A stretch of DNA of 64,000 nt from Nocardioides immobilis (GCF_003515065.1 NZ_QXGH01000020.1:1-64000), one strand, 5' to 3'. Shown: positions 51,833 to 61,498, counted from the stretch's first letter. The notes: generated from the sequence alone by a model not told the origin. Translations and numbers: made by a program.

Positions 51833-51961
51833 CGGGATAGTGTGTTGCGCACACCGCGGTGGAATCGACCCGCGGAGCTGGCGGCGCGAGCCGCGGAGAA
51901 CGAGCGGCCCGCGGCGGAGCTGTGCAGGCACAGAAGTGAACGAGAGAGGAGCGGGGCAAGC

Positions 51962-52555
51962 GTGCGCTCTAAGCGAGACATGATCATCGAGGCGGCCATC
52001 GACACCCTGGGGGCCCACCCCGACGCAACCCTGTCGGACGTTGCGGCCGCGGCCGCCGTCGCCCGGCGCACCATCTACGGCCACTTCGCCTCGCGCGCGG
52101 AGCTCGTTGGCGCCATCGCCGACCAGGCCGCCGAGGACCTCGAGACGTTGATGGAGCGGCTGGGATCACTCACCGGCAAGCCGCCGACCGATCTGGCAGT
52201 ACTCACCTTCTGGACCTGGCCTGTTGCGAACAGGTACCGCTTGCTGCTGAGCCTGGGCCGCCACGAGCTGGGCGACCAAACGATCGTGCGGCTGATGCGA
52301 CCTGCACGCCAGCGCACCGTCGAGATCGTGGCCGCCGGCCAGGCCGACGGTTCCTTCTCCGACTACCTCCCCGCCGAAACCATCGTCGCGCTGGCCGACA
52401 ACGCGACCATCGTCATCCTCGAGGAACACAACCGCGGCGTCGTGGGCGATCCGGCGGCCGCGGTCAGCACGGCGAGCCTGATGCTTGCCGGCGCCGACGC
52501 CGCCACTGCCACGAAGGCCGTCGACGAGGCGCGTCGGTTTCTGGACATCCGGTAA
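51962..52555 (+). CDS. TetR-family transcriptional repressor
   Basis: 197 residues from GTG with AGAGGAG upstream. The HTH region reads IIEAAIDTLGAHPDATLSDV and AAVARRTIYGHFASRAELV; a variable ligand domain follows. The frame is open upstream but that part has no family character. It would repress the divergent MFS pump through the two CTTGCACA palindromes and release on drug binding. Confidence 0.9.
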   Translation: MRSKRDMIIEAAIDTLGAHPDATLSDVAAAAAVARRTIYGHFASRAELVGAIADQAAEDLETLMERLGSLTGKPPTDLAVLTFWTWPVANRYRLLLSLGRHELGDQTIVRLMRPARQRTVEIVAAGQADGSFSDYLPAETIVALADNATIVILEEHNRGVVGDPAAAVSTASLMLAGADAATATKAVDEARRFLDIR

Positions 52556-52596
52556 GCCCCTCCCCTGCGAGGGCCTTGGGAAAGGAGGTCGGTGAC

Positions 52597-53685
52597 ATGC
52601 CAGATGATCCGCGCCCTTCAGGTGCGGGCACCAGTCGGAGCACCTCGGCGACCATCCAGCCGAACATCCTGCGGTACCTCGCTCTCGTCGCCGAGGAGCG
52701 TGGAGTCGACCTCAAACCTGCCCTGGAGCAGGTGGGTCTGGACGAGGTGGCGATGCGCTCCGTCGACCTCCGCGTGTCCTACCGGCAGGGCAGCTCGGTG
52801 ATCCGTCGCGCATTGGACTTGACGGGGGACGAGCACCTCGGGATGTCGGTGGGGGCTGCTCAGCACTTGACCGCGTGGGGGCTCCTCGGCCTGGCGCTGA
52901 TGGCCAGTGACACCCTCGCCGACGCCATCGAGACCGGGGTCAGGTACCAGAACCTCTCCGGTGCCATGGTCGTCTGGTCGTGTGGTTCCGAGAAGGGTGG
53001 GTTCGGGTTACGGGCTGAACTGCCGGATCCGGCGCTGGACCCGGCGGTCGGCATGTTCCTGCTCGAGGAGGCGCTGACGTCGGTGATCACGGTCGCCCGG
53101 CTTGCCGTCGGGCCCTCGCTCGCACCCCGTGCGGTGGAGCTCGCACTGCCGCCGCCGGTCGGCGCCGACCCGTATCCAGGGTTCTTCGGCTGTCCGGTCC
53201 GGTTCGGTGCCCCCGTCAGTCGGTTGGTGCTCGACGCCCGCTGGGCATGGGCCAGGATGCCGGGCCGGGACCCGGTCACTCTCGCGTCGTGCCTGGAGCT
53301 GCTCGAGGCGCTGATCGCGTCACGACGCGACCAGCAGGAGCTGCTGGAGGTGCTCGAGGTCTCGGTGGCGCAGCGGCTTCCCGACGTCCCGTCCTTCGCC
53401 GAACAGGCGCGCCGCCTGGCGCTCAGCGAGCGGACGCTGCGCCGGCGGCTGACCGAGTGCGGCACGACGTACCAGGAGCTCGTCGAGGGCGTCCGTCGCG
53501 AACGGGTGGAAGGGCTGCTGCGCCGCCCCGAGCTGACCGCGCGCGAGATCGCGCGGAGCGCCGGGTTCTCCGACGAGCGAGCGCTCCGTCGAGCGGTGCG
53601 ACGTTGGCATGGCAGCTCACCCCAGGAGCTGCGCAAGACGATGCTTGACGGGCGGGCGCTTCCGACCCTGCCTCCTGGCCGCTGA
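52597..53685 (+). CDS. AraC-family regulator with OruR/ArgR-type ligand domain
   Basis: 362 residues. The N-terminal arabinose-binding-like domain begins IQPNILRYLALVAEERGVDL, as in OruR/VirS-type regulators. The C-terminal AraC HTH pair has FAEQARRLALSERTLRRRL, VEGLLRRPELTAREIARSAG and RAVRRWHGSSPQELR. ATG 52597 follows AAAGGAGG at suitable spacing, so a TTG further upstream is unlikely. It reads into the FMO-SDR-ALDH-MFS cluster; direct repeats at its 3' end are its probable activator site. Confidence 0.9.
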   Translation: MPDDPRPSGAGTSRSTSATIQPNILRYLALVAEERGVDLKPALEQVGLDEVAMRSVDLRVSYRQGSSVIRRALDLTGDEHLGMSVGAAQHLTAWGLLGLALMASDTLADAIETGVRYQNLSGAMVVWSCGSEKGGFGLRAELPDPALDPAVGMFLLEEALTSVITVARLAVGPSLAPRAVELALPPPVGADPYPGFFGCPVRFGAPVSRLVLDARWAWARMPGRDPVTLASCLELLEALIASRRDQQELLEVLEVSVAQRLPDVPSFAEQARRLALSERTLRRRLTECGTTYQELVEGVRRERVEGLLRRPELTAREIARSAGFSDERALRRAVRRWHGSSPQELRKTMLDGRALPTLPPGR

Positions 53686-53710
53686 GGTCCTCCTCCTGGC
53701 CGGAGAGGTC
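53671..53710 (+). promoter_or_regulatory. Two 19-bp direct repeats with 21-bp period, probable AraC-type site
   Basis: CCTCCTGGCCGCTGAGGTC at 53671 and CCTCCTGGCCGGAGAGGTC at 53692 differ at 2 of 19 positions. The 21-bp period places both on one face of the helix, as in araI1-I2. They lie 66 bp upstream of the flavin monooxygenase start and overlap the AraC gene stop. Confidence 0.55.
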
Positions 53711-53775
53711 AGTGCCCACCGGTGCCGCGGCCCCGACCATGAAGGGGCCAGCATTCCCCTGACGGAGGAGCCGTC

Positions 53776-55167
53776 GTGAGCACCCACACCGAACCACCGA
53801 CGCCGAGCGCCGTGCCGGACACCTGCATCATCGGGGCCGGCCCGGCCGGACTGGCCGTCGCCCGCGCCCTGGCCGAGAGGGGTCTTCCCTACACCCACCT
53901 GGAGCGGCACTCGGCCGTCGGCGGAATCTGGGACATCGACAACCCCGGTACGCCGATGTACGAATCGGCGCACTTCATCTCCAGCCGGACGCTGTCGGGA
54001 TTCGGTGGCTTCCCGATGCCGGAGTGGTACGCCGACTACCCACCGCGCGAGGACATCCTGTCCTACCTGCGCAGCTTCGCCGACGCCTACGGCCTCACGG
54101 CGCGGATCGAGTTCGAACAGGAGGTCGTCGCCGTGGAAAGGGGCGCGGACGGCACCTGGTCCGTGACGCGCGCGTCCGGCGTACGCACCGAGCACCGCGA
54201 CGTCGTGGTCTGTTCCGGCGCGCAATGGAACCCCAACCAACCGACGCTGCCCGGCACGTTCACCGGCGAGGTTCGCCACTCCATCAGCTACCGCTCGGCT
54301 GCGGAGCTCAGCGGCAAGCGGGTCCTGATCGTCGGCGCGGGCAACTCGGGCGTGGACATCGCCTGCGACGCCGCCGCGAACGCGCACTCGGCCGCGATCA
54401 GCATGCGTCGCGGCTACTGGATCATCCCCAAGCACCTGTTCGGGAAGCCGGTCGACGTGATCGGCGAGAGCGGACCGCACCTCCCGGCTCGGCTGGAGTC
54501 GAAGCTCTTCGGCGGGCTCCTGCGCCTGTTCGAGGGCGACCTGCGGGCGGCAGGTCTGCAGAAGCCTGACCACCGGCTGCTCGAATCACACCCGATCGTG
54601 AACTCACAGCTGCTCCACCACCTCCGCCACGGTGACCTGATCGCAAAGCCGGACATCGTCGACAGCGAGGGCTCGACAGTCCGGTTCGCCGACGGCAGCC
54701 AGGCGGACTACGACCTGGTCATCCTGGCCACCGGCTACGAGCAGCGAGTCCCGTTCGCACAGGACTTCTTCGGCGACAGCCACCACCCGGACCTGTACCT
54801 GTCGGCGTTCTCGCGACGGCACCCGGGGCTCTACGCGGTGGGCTTCATCGAGACCAACTCCGGCGCCTACCAGATGTTCGACCTGCAGGCGCAGCTGATC
54901 GCCAGCTACATCGACGAGCGTGATCAGGACACCGCGAGCGCACGCAGGTTCTCGCTGCGGATCGCGCACGACCGGCCGGATCTCACCGGAGGCCTGCGGT
55001 TCGTCGCCTCACCGCGGCACCAGGGGTACGTCCACGCACCGGACTTCAAGCGCTACCTCCGCAAGATCGCCAAGCAGCTCGGCTGGCGCAGCGAGGGCCG
55101 CCCACCCCGGGCTGTCGAGCAGCGCGGCGATCGGCCGACGCCAGCGCACCTGGAGATGGTGTCGTGA
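53776..55167 (+). CDS. Class B flavin-dependent monooxygenase (FMO type)
   Basis: 463 residues from GTG with CGGAGGAG upstream. The FAD Rossmann motif GAGPAG is at 20-25, the FMO fingerprint FxGxxxHxxxY at 162-172 (FTGEVRHSISY), the NADPH motif GAGNSG at 187-192, and ATGYEQ near 318. The Y-ending fingerprint separates FMOs from Baeyer-Villiger enzymes (W), though some do both. It inserts oxygen into an organic substrate using NADPH. The stop overlaps the next start, giving a four-gene operon. Confidence 0.92.
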   Translation: MSTHTEPPTPSAVPDTCIIGAGPAGLAVARALAERGLPYTHLERHSAVGGIWDIDNPGTPMYESAHFISSRTLSGFGGFPMPEWYADYPPREDILSYLRSFADAYGLTARIEFEQEVVAVERGADGTWSVTRASGVRTEHRDVVVCSGAQWNPNQPTLPGTFTGEVRHSISYRSAAELSGKRVLIVGAGNSGVDIACDAAANAHSAAISMRRGYWIIPKHLFGKPVDVIGESGPHLPARLESKLFGGLLRLFEGDLRAAGLQKPDHRLLESHPIVNSQLLHHLRHGDLIAKPDIVDSEGSTVRFADGSQADYDLVILATGYEQRVPFAQDFFGDSHHPDLYLSAFSRRHPGLYAVGFIETNSGAYQMFDLQAQLIASYIDERDQDTASARRFSLRIAHDRPDLTGGLRFVASPRHQGYVHAPDFKRYLRKIAKQLGWRSEGRPPRAVEQRGDRPTPAHLEMVS

Positions 55168-56042
55168 AGTTCGACTTCCACGACAAGCTGATCGTGGCCA
55201 CCGGCGGCGCGGGCGACATCGGCACTGCGTTCGCGACGCTCGCCGCCGCGCGCGGAGCCGACGTCGTCGTGGTGGACATCGATGCTCGCAGGGCGGCGCG
55301 GGTCGCTGAGGGACTGCCGCGAGAGGGGACGCCGATCGCCGGCGACCTGACCGACCGGGGTTTCGTAGAGGACCTGGTCGACACCCTGGGCAGTCGGTTC
55401 GGGCGCGTCGACGTGCTGGTGCACAACGTCGGCATGACCAGCTCGGAACGGTTCGACGAGCGATCGGTAGAGAGCATCGAGCGGGAGCTCGCTGTGAACC
55501 TGCTCTCGCCGCTGGTCCTGACCCGCCTGGCGATCCCACTGCTCCGGCGGTCGTCGGACCCACGGGTCGTCACCACCGTCTCGCTCGGAGGCATCTTCCC
55601 GCTCGGGGAGACTCCGATCTACACCGCTTCCAAGTTCGGGCTGCGCGGCGCGATGCTGGCGATCGGCCTGGACCTGGAGGCCAAGGGGATCAAGGCAGGA
55701 TCCGTCCTGCCGTCGGCCGTCGACACCCGGATGCTGCAGGAGGAGGCGGTCGACGGCGGCAACAGCCTGCAGTTCCAGAACCCACCGCAGCAACCTGCCG
55801 ACGTGATTCGGGCGATGGTCTCGCTGCTCGATCGGCCGCGGCTAGAGGCGTATCCCCGGCCGGGGGAGTCCGTCCTGACGCGCGTGGCGATGCTGGCCCC
55901 CAACCTGCTTCCGAGGCTGCTCCCCTTGTTCCGCGGCCAGGGCGAGCGCGGCATGGAGCGCTACCTGCGCACACTGGAGCGACGAGGCATTGTTCGGCGA
56001 GAGGGCTCCCGCTGGGAGTGGGTGGAGGCGGAGCGTGTCTGA
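55164..56042 (+). CDS. Short-chain dehydrogenase/reductase
   Basis: 292 residues from a GTG overlapping the FMO stop. The NAD(P) motif is TGGAGDIG (13-20), the HNVG segment replaces the usual NNAG, and the catalytic residues are S140, Y153 and K157 (YTASK). D38 in VVVDID favours NAD. The C-terminal 60 residues are longer than a minimal SDR. It probably oxidises an alcohol produced in the same pathway, or reduces a ketone. Confidence 0.9.
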   Translation: MKFDFHDKLIVATGGAGDIGTAFATLAAARGADVVVVDIDARRAARVAEGLPREGTPIAGDLTDRGFVEDLVDTLGSRFGRVDVLVHNVGMTSSERFDERSVESIERELAVNLLSPLVLTRLAIPLLRRSSDPRVVTTVSLGGIFPLGETPIYTASKFGLRGAMLAIGLDLEAKGIKAGSVLPSAVDTRMLQEEAVDGGNSLQFQNPPQQPADVIRAMVSLLDRPRLEAYPRPGESVLTRVAMLAPNLLPRLLPLFRGQGERGMERYLRTLERRGIVRREGSRWEWVEAERV

Positions 56043-57468
56043 GTCCCGGCTCGGGCTCTCCGAGCTCATCACGGTACGGCGCCCTGCGGACGGCGCCGCC
56101 GTGGCGACGTACCGTCCGGTTGACGAGCGGGGTGTCCGGGAGGCAGTCGCGGTGGCGGCCGAGGCAGCTCCCGCCTGGGCCGCGCTGCATCCGCGGGCGC
56201 GAGGCGAGCTGATGACCGAGCTGGCCAGGTTGATGGAGCGCGACGCACCAGTGCTGGCGAGGCTGGACTCCGAGGACGGCGGCAAGCCGATCACCGACTG
56301 CATCACCGGCGACGTCCCCGGCGCGATCGAGTCGATCCGCTGGTTCGCCGAGGCCGCCGACAAGGTGTCCGGGTCGGTCGCACCCACCGACGACAGTGCC
56401 CTGGGCATCACCACCCGGCACCCGATGGGCGCGGTCGCGGCCCTCGTCCCCTGGAACTACCCGCTGGCGATGGCGGCCTGGAAGATCGGGCCTGCTCTGG
56501 CGTCGGGCAACTGCCTGCTGCTGAAACCGGCCGAGGCCACACCTCGCTCGGTCCAGCACTTGGCCGCTCTCGCGGCCGAGGCAGGCCTGCCGACCGGGGT
56601 GCTCACCGTGCTACCCGGTCACGGAGCGGTGACCGGCCGGGCGTTGGCCGAGGACCCCCTGGTCCGCGCGATCTCGTTCACCGGCGCGCAAGCCACGGGA
56701 AGGCAGATCCTCGCCGGCGCCGGCGCCTCGAACTTCAAACGGGTCTCGCTGGAGATGGGCGGCAAGAGTCCCCAGATCCTCATGCGCGATGCACTCTCGT
56801 TCGGCGAGGAGCTGTTCGAGGAGATGGCGGTCGCCGCGTTCCTCAACAGCGGCCAGAACTGCACCGCAGGATCGCGCATCTACGTCGACGCGTCGATCTT
56901 CGACGAGGTGGTCGGACGGCTTGTCGCAGTCGCCGAGAAGCTGGTGCTCGGTGACCCGGCCGAGGCCCGCACCCAGATGGGGCCGCTGATCAACCACGCC
57001 GCACTCGAGCGCGCCGAGTCCGCAGTGAGCGACGCCGTCACGCAAGGGGCCGAGCTGCTCACCGGCGGGTCTGCGGTCCAGGTCCTGCCGGGAGGCCACT
57101 ACCTGCCCGCCACTGTCGTCTCGAACGTGCCGCGTGACTGTGCGCTGTCCCGGGAGGAGACCTTCGCACCCGTCGTCACGGTGTCACCCTTCCGGGACGA
57201 GGATGAGGCCATTGCCCTCGCCAACGACACCGAGTACGGGCTGGCGGCATCCGTGTGGTCGCGCGACATCGACAGCGCGCTCCGGGTCGCCCGGCGGGTG
57301 GAGGCGGGCGTGGTCTCGATCAACTGCTACGGCGAGGGCGACATCACCACCCCGTTCGGCGGCTGGAAGCAGTCCGGTTTCGGCGGCGCGGAGAAATCAC
57401 TGGCTGGTTTCGACCAGTGGACCCTGCCCAAGGTGACCTGGCTGCGCACCCGGAGCGGGGGGGTCTGA
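56035..57468 (+). CDS. NAD(P)-dependent aldehyde dehydrogenase
   Basis: 477 residues from a GTG that overlaps the SDR end by 8 bp. Typical ALDH residues are N141 (VPWNYPL), E240 (SLEMGGKSP) and nucleophile C276 (NSGQNCTAGS), and the C-terminus has PFGGWKQSGFG. It converts an aldehyde to an acid. Its position after an FMO and an SDR suggests the last oxidation in a stepwise breakdown; the physiological aldehyde is unknown. Confidence 0.94.
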   Translation: MSESRLGLSELITVRRPADGAAVATYRPVDERGVREAVAVAAEAAPAWAALHPRARGELMTELARLMERDAPVLARLDSEDGGKPITDCITGDVPGAIESIRWFAEAADKVSGSVAPTDDSALGITTRHPMGAVAALVPWNYPLAMAAWKIGPALASGNCLLLKPAEATPRSVQHLAALAAEAGLPTGVLTVLPGHGAVTGRALAEDPLVRAISFTGAQATGRQILAGAGASNFKRVSLEMGGKSPQILMRDALSFGEELFEEMAVAAFLNSGQNCTAGSRIYVDASIFDEVVGRLVAVAEKLVLGDPAEARTQMGPLINHAALERAESAVSDAVTQGAELLTGGSAVQVLPGGHYLPATVVSNVPRDCALSREETFAPVVTVSPFRDEDEAIALANDTEYGLAASVWSRDIDSALRVARRVEAGVVSINCYGEGDITTPFGGWKQSGFGGAEKSLAGFDQWTLPKVTWLRTRSGGV

Positions 57469-57471
57469 GGC

Positions 57472-58698
57472 GTGCCACGCCGCAGCCGTTGGTTGGTGCT
57501 CGCCGCCTTCGCCCTGTTGGTCAGCGCCACCCAGATCCTCTGGCTGACCTTCGCACCGATAGCCCGGCAGTCCCGCGACGCGCTCGGCGTCTCCGAGGGA
57601 GCGATCGGCGACCTCGCGGTCATCAACCCGCTGATGTTCGTCCTGCTCGCGATACCGGCCGGCCGCTGGCTGGACCGGCGGTTCGGCACCGCATTGGCCG
57701 CCGGTGCGCTGCTCACCGCCATCGGCGCCGTGATCCGGACCGTCGACACCTCGTCGTACCAGACGGTCTTCGTCGGTCAGGTGGTGATGTCCGTCGGACA
57801 GCCGTTCGTGCTGAACGCCAGCACGAAGGTGGCCGCTCGCTACTTCCCGCCGCTCGAGCGGACCGCGGCGATCTCGGTAGCCAGCGCCGCCCAGTTCGGC
57901 GGCATCCTGGTCGCCGCGTTGACCGGAGGGGCGCTGATGGGCGCTGGTGGCCTCGGCTTGGTGCTCGGTCTTCAGGCCGGCTTCGCGGTGGCGGCTGCCG
58001 CGGCGGTACTGGTAGCGGTCCGTGTGCCCGCGTCGTACGCGCTCGGCGCGACCGGCGAGACGTCGCTGAGGTGGCTGCGCCGCGATCCGCTGATGTGGCG
58101 ACTGGCCGGCCTGCTCTTCATCGGGGTCGGCGTGTTCAACGCCGTGGCCACCTGGCTGGACACGATCCTCGTCGACCTGGGTCATCCCGGTGTCGCCGGG
58201 ACCCTCATTGCGGTGATGACGGTCTTCGGGGTCGGCGGCGCGGCCGTGCTGCCCGGACTCGCCGCGCGCCATGACCGGCGCCGCGCGTTGCTGGTCGCGA
58301 CCACACTGATCAGCGTGGTCGCGTTCCTGGCCATCGCCGTTGCTCTCGCCTTGCTGTCCGGCGTGCTGTTCGTCGGCGTCCTGCTGGCGCTCGTGGGGTT
58401 CGTCCTCCTCGCAGGCCTTCCGATGGCGCTGGACTGGTCGGAGTTGGAGTCGGGTCCCGATCGGGCCGGCACGGCCACGGGGTTCCTGCTGCTCGCCGGC
58501 AACCTGGGCGGTGTGGTGGTGGTGCTGATCGTGCAGGCCGCCCTCGGCAATCCCTACCTGGCGATGTCGGCGATGTCGGCGGTCGTGGTACCGGGCCTGC
58601 TGCTCGCCGCCCGGCTGCCCAGGCATGCTCGCTCCCACATCGACGACGATCGCCGCTGGCCGGACGAGCGCGTCAAGCCAGCATCCGTGCCATGGTGA
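57472..58698 (+). CDS. MFS transporter (12 helices)
   Basis: 408 residues starting 3 bp after the ALDH stop. About twelve helices are visible, with the MFS loop motif AGRWLDRRFGTALAAG and a second-half counterpart PGLAARHDRRRALLVA. Similarity is to the nitrate/cyanate-type and FLVCR-like MFS branch rather than to drug pumps. As the terminal gene of the oxidation operon it probably imports the substrate or exports a product. Confidence 0.9.
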   Translation: MPRRSRWLVLAAFALLVSATQILWLTFAPIARQSRDALGVSEGAIGDLAVINPLMFVLLAIPAGRWLDRRFGTALAAGALLTAIGAVIRTVDTSSYQTVFVGQVVMSVGQPFVLNASTKVAARYFPPLERTAAISVASAAQFGGILVAALTGGALMGAGGLGLVLGLQAGFAVAAAAAVLVAVRVPASYALGATGETSLRWLRRDPLMWRLAGLLFIGVGVFNAVATWLDTILVDLGHPGVAGTLIAVMTVFGVGGAAVLPGLAARHDRRRALLVATTLISVVAFLAIAVALALLSGVLFVGVLLALVGFVLLAGLPMALDWSELESGPDRAGTATGFLLLAGNLGGVVVVLIVQAALGNPYLAMSAMSAVVVPGLLLAARLPRHARSHIDDDRRWPDERVKPASVPW

Positions 58699-58787
58699 CC
58701 GGTGGCAGCGGCCGGCGCGATGCTCTTCGAATACGGTTGCCGCATCGGCGCGAGCCGGATCAACTACATGAGGAGCACGAAGTGCGC

Positions 58788-59909
58788 TCACTTGCTGAGC
58801 GGGGCGGGGCCACCGCGTGAGGGTCGCGCAACAACCCGTCGTTGCTCGTTGTCGCGCACCCTTGGGTCGTAGTGGTCGACGAACACGGTGCAAACCAGAT
58901 CGCGGCGACTGTGGACGCCGGTCTTCGCGAAGATGCTCTTGAGGTGCTGCTGCACGGTGACCGGGGCGATCACCAGATCGTCGGCGATCTGCGCGGTGGA
59001 CTGACCCATCAGCACCAGCCTCGTGATCTCGCGTTCTCGAGGTGTGAGCCCGTAGGCCGCCATCAGCACGCTCGCGATCCGAGCCCTGGCAACTGGTTCG
59101 ATGATGACTGCCGCGCGGGGGCCTACCGGCGTCGTGATCGACGTTCCATGGAGGAGGAGCCACCTTCCAGTGGTGGTACGGACCCGGGCCTGTGCGGGTC
59201 CGTCCCAGCCAGTGGCTCGAGCTGCGACCGACAAGAGCGCGGCCGGTGAGCGCTCATGCCCTTCGGTCAACTCCTTCAGCCAGTGTTCTGCCTCCGGGGA
59301 GACGGATTCGACCGAGAGACCCTCGCCCATGACCACCAGGCCCGGCGCATCGGGCCAGTCGGGCTCAAGGGCTTCGCCCAGCATCAGACCGCGGCGCACC
59401 CCCTCCGCCAGGTGGAGGCCCACCGAGCACAGGAAGTCGAGCTCAACGGCGCTGAACATGGCCTGGCCGGCACACCTGTTGAGGCGCAGGGATCCCCAGG
59501 CCTCGCCGGTCCTTGCCCGCAACGCCACGGCGACCTCTTGCTCGATGCCGTGCGGTCGCAGGTACTCACGGAAGACCGGGCTGCGTTCAGGGACCCCGCC
59601 GGTCACTTGGTGAAGCGTCTGGACACCCAGATCGCACGCGAGGACGTCGGCGGTCTTGTTCACGTCATCCGCGAGGTATTCCCACTCAAGTTGACCAGCA
59701 AGGTCGAAAAAGCACTCACCGTCGAAGTGGACGCTGGTGATCAGCTGGGACGAGGGGTCGATGGTGTTCCAGAACGGTGGCGCACCGCCGACCGGGACAG
59801 CGCGACACACCGTTTCGCCCGCCGCCTCGAAGAACGCGCGGGTATGGAGTCCCGCGCGGGCGAGCTGACGGATCCGGGCGCTCGCGTCATCCATCGATAG
59901 CCGTGCCAT
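58788..59909 (-). CDS. LuxR-family regulator with GAF-like sensor domain
   Basis: 373 residues from ATG 59909, with TGGAGG upstream. The N-terminal 200 residues resemble a GAF-type sensor (VALRARTGEAWGSLRLNR, AVELDFLCSVGLHLAEGV). The C-terminus is a LuxR HTH (LTPREREITRLVLMGQSTAQ, IAPVTVQQHLKSIFAKTG). It is convergent with the FMO operon and divergent from the SnoaL-like gene, so it could control either. The signal is unknown. Confidence 0.88.
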   Translation of the reverse strand: MARLSMDDASARIRQLARAGLHTRAFFEAAGETVCRAVPVGGAPPFWNTIDPSSQLITSVHFDGECFFDLAGQLEWEYLADDVNKTADVLACDLGVQTLHQVTGGVPERSPVFREYLRPHGIEQEVAVALRARTGEAWGSLRLNRCAGQAMFSAVELDFLCSVGLHLAEGVRRGLMLGEALEPDWPDAPGLVVMGEGLSVESVSPEAEHWLKELTEGHERSPAALLSVAARATGWDGPAQARVRTTTGRWLLLHGTSITTPVGPRAAVIIEPVARARIASVLMAAYGLTPREREITRLVLMGQSTAQIADDLVIAPVTVQQHLKSIFAKTGVHSRRDLVCTVFVDHYDPRVRDNEQRRVVARPSRGGPAPLSK

Positions 59910-60047
59910 CTGGCCTCCAGACCCCAAGACAGATCAACGATATCGAGCCGCGGCCGCTGAGTTGCCAGGTTTCTGGAATGGACGAACGCCCAACTGACGG
60001 AACAGATTTGCAGATATCGGTTCGGTTCGACTGCGGGGAGATGACGC

Positions 60048-60470
60048 ATGACTGACGCAGAGCTGGTTCGGAGGTACGTCGACATCTACAACTCAGGCGA
60101 CGCCGCCGCCCTCGGGGTCTTCTACGCCGCCGACGTGGTCCTCGTGGATCCCATGTCCCCCGAGCCGATGAAGGGCCGGGAGGCCGTGCTCGCGACCGCC
60201 TCGGCGTTCCGGAGGGCGTTCCCCGACATGCTCTGGACCCTGACCGGTGATCCGGTCGTGGGAAGCGGAGCCATCGCCTGGGAGCTGCACGCCACCGGCA
60301 CCATGACAGGTCCTATGCCCGGGCCCGACGGTGAGATCCTCGCCACCGGCAAGCCCTTCGCCGTGGACATGGCAATCTTCTGGACTCTCGGCACAGGCGA
60401 CCTGATCGTGGAGGAATGTGCGTACTTTGACTCGACAGGGATGTTGGCGCAGCTCGGCCTCATGGGCTGA
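60048..60470 (+). CDS. SnoaL-like (NTF2-fold) polyketide-cyclase-type protein
   Basis: 140 residues in the SnoaL/NTF2 fold: LVRRYVDIYNSGDAAAL, FYAADVVLVDP, GREAVLATASAFRRAFPDM and AWELHATGTMTG. Members cyclise, isomerise or bind small hydrophobic ligands; many are catabolic. It lies between the LuxR regulator and an imine-reductase-like gene on the same strand, so a small two-gene unit is likely. Confidence 0.85.
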   Translation: MTDAELVRRYVDIYNSGDAAALGVFYAADVVLVDPMSPEPMKGREAVLATASAFRRAFPDMLWTLTGDPVVGSGAIAWELHATGTMTGPMPGPDGEILATGKPFAVDMAIFWTLGTGDLIVEECAYFDSTGMLAQLGLMG

Positions 60471-60556
60471 CGGCACCGACGACGAAGCCACTTCGGCTGT
60501 CCCAGCGGCGGAGGTGGAAGAGCCCCTGCGCGATGAGCGGGTTCGGAGGCTGCCAG

Positions 60557-61417
60557 GTGAGTGACGTCTCGGTGATCGGGACCGGGGCGATGGGCACCGC
60601 GCTGGTGGAGGCTCTGAAAGCCTCTGGTGCCGACGTGACTGTCTGGAACCGGACCAAGGCGAAGGCCGAGGTGCTTTCCGGCCTGAGGGTGCATCTGGCG
60701 GAGTCGGTGAACGTGGCGCTGATGTCGAGCCCGCTGACGATCATGTCGGTCTCGGATCACGACGTGGCGCGCATCCTCGTAGAAGGCGCAGGACAAGTCC
60801 TCAGAGGAAGCGTCGTTGCCTCCACCTCGTTCGTCACCGCCGACCAAGCGCAAGAGTTCGAAGCCGTGGTGAGCGCAGCTGGAGGGGCGTACCTTGACTT
60901 GGAGATCGCTGCCGGACCCCGCCAGGTCCGAGCCAGGGCCGGCGTCTTCCTCGTCTCGGGGCATCGAACGGCCTTCGAGGCGCACCGCGAGCGGCTCGAG
61001 CGGATTGGGCGCGTCACCTATGTGAACGCAGCTCCCGCCTCGGCGTACTTGAGCGGCATGGCAGTTCAGCTCGGGTTCCTTCCCATGGCTGTCGGCCTCC
61101 TCCAAGGGGCGCGCATCGCCGAGTCCCAGGACATCCCCCGCGAGGTATTCAGAAAGGGCGTCCTGGACTTCTACCAATTCCACATCGAGCAGCTGCTCGA
61201 CCAGATCGTCGCACCGCCGGACCGGTCAGAACCCGTGGTGGAAGTCCCCGTGGACGTGATGGCCGCGTGGGCAGCGGAGTACGGCGCAGCCCTGCGGGAG
61301 ATGGGCATCGACCCAGGAATGTACGACGCGCTCCACCGCTTGTTCACTGCCGCTTCCGAATCGGGCCACGGGGAGACCGACTGGACTTGCATCGCGGAGC
61401 ACGTGGCGACGCGCTGA
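60557..61417 (+). CDS. Imine-reductase / hydroxyisobutyrate-dehydrogenase-like NAD(P) enzyme
   Basis: 286 residues from GTG, with CGGAGG upstream. The N-terminal Rossmann domain has VIGTGAMGTALVEAL and NRTKAKAE (NADPH preference), and GGAYLDLEIAAGP occupies the usual 6PGDH-family active-site region. The C-terminal all-helical dimer domain follows (AYLSGMAVQLGFLPMAVG). Its length and the missing catalytic Lys of beta-hydroxyacid dehydrogenases favour an imine reductase. It reduces a C=N or C=O bond with NADPH; the substrate is unknown. Confidence 0.8.
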   Translation: MSDVSVIGTGAMGTALVEALKASGADVTVWNRTKAKAEVLSGLRVHLAESVNVALMSSPLTIMSVSDHDVARILVEGAGQVLRGSVVASTSFVTADQAQEFEAVVSAAGGAYLDLEIAAGPRQVRARAGVFLVSGHRTAFEAHRERLERIGRVTYVNAAPASAYLSGMAVQLGFLPMAVGLLQGARIAESQDIPREVFRKGVLDFYQFHIEQLLDQIVAPPDRSEPVVEVPVDVMAAWAAEYGAALREMGIDPGMYDALHRLFTAASESGHGETDWTCIAEHVATR

Positions 61418-61498
61418 GGAACTCTGGCTGCGACGGATGCGCCGGGCAGGCTCGGATGACGGACGGCCATCGACGATGGTGCAGCTGAACACTGCCTG

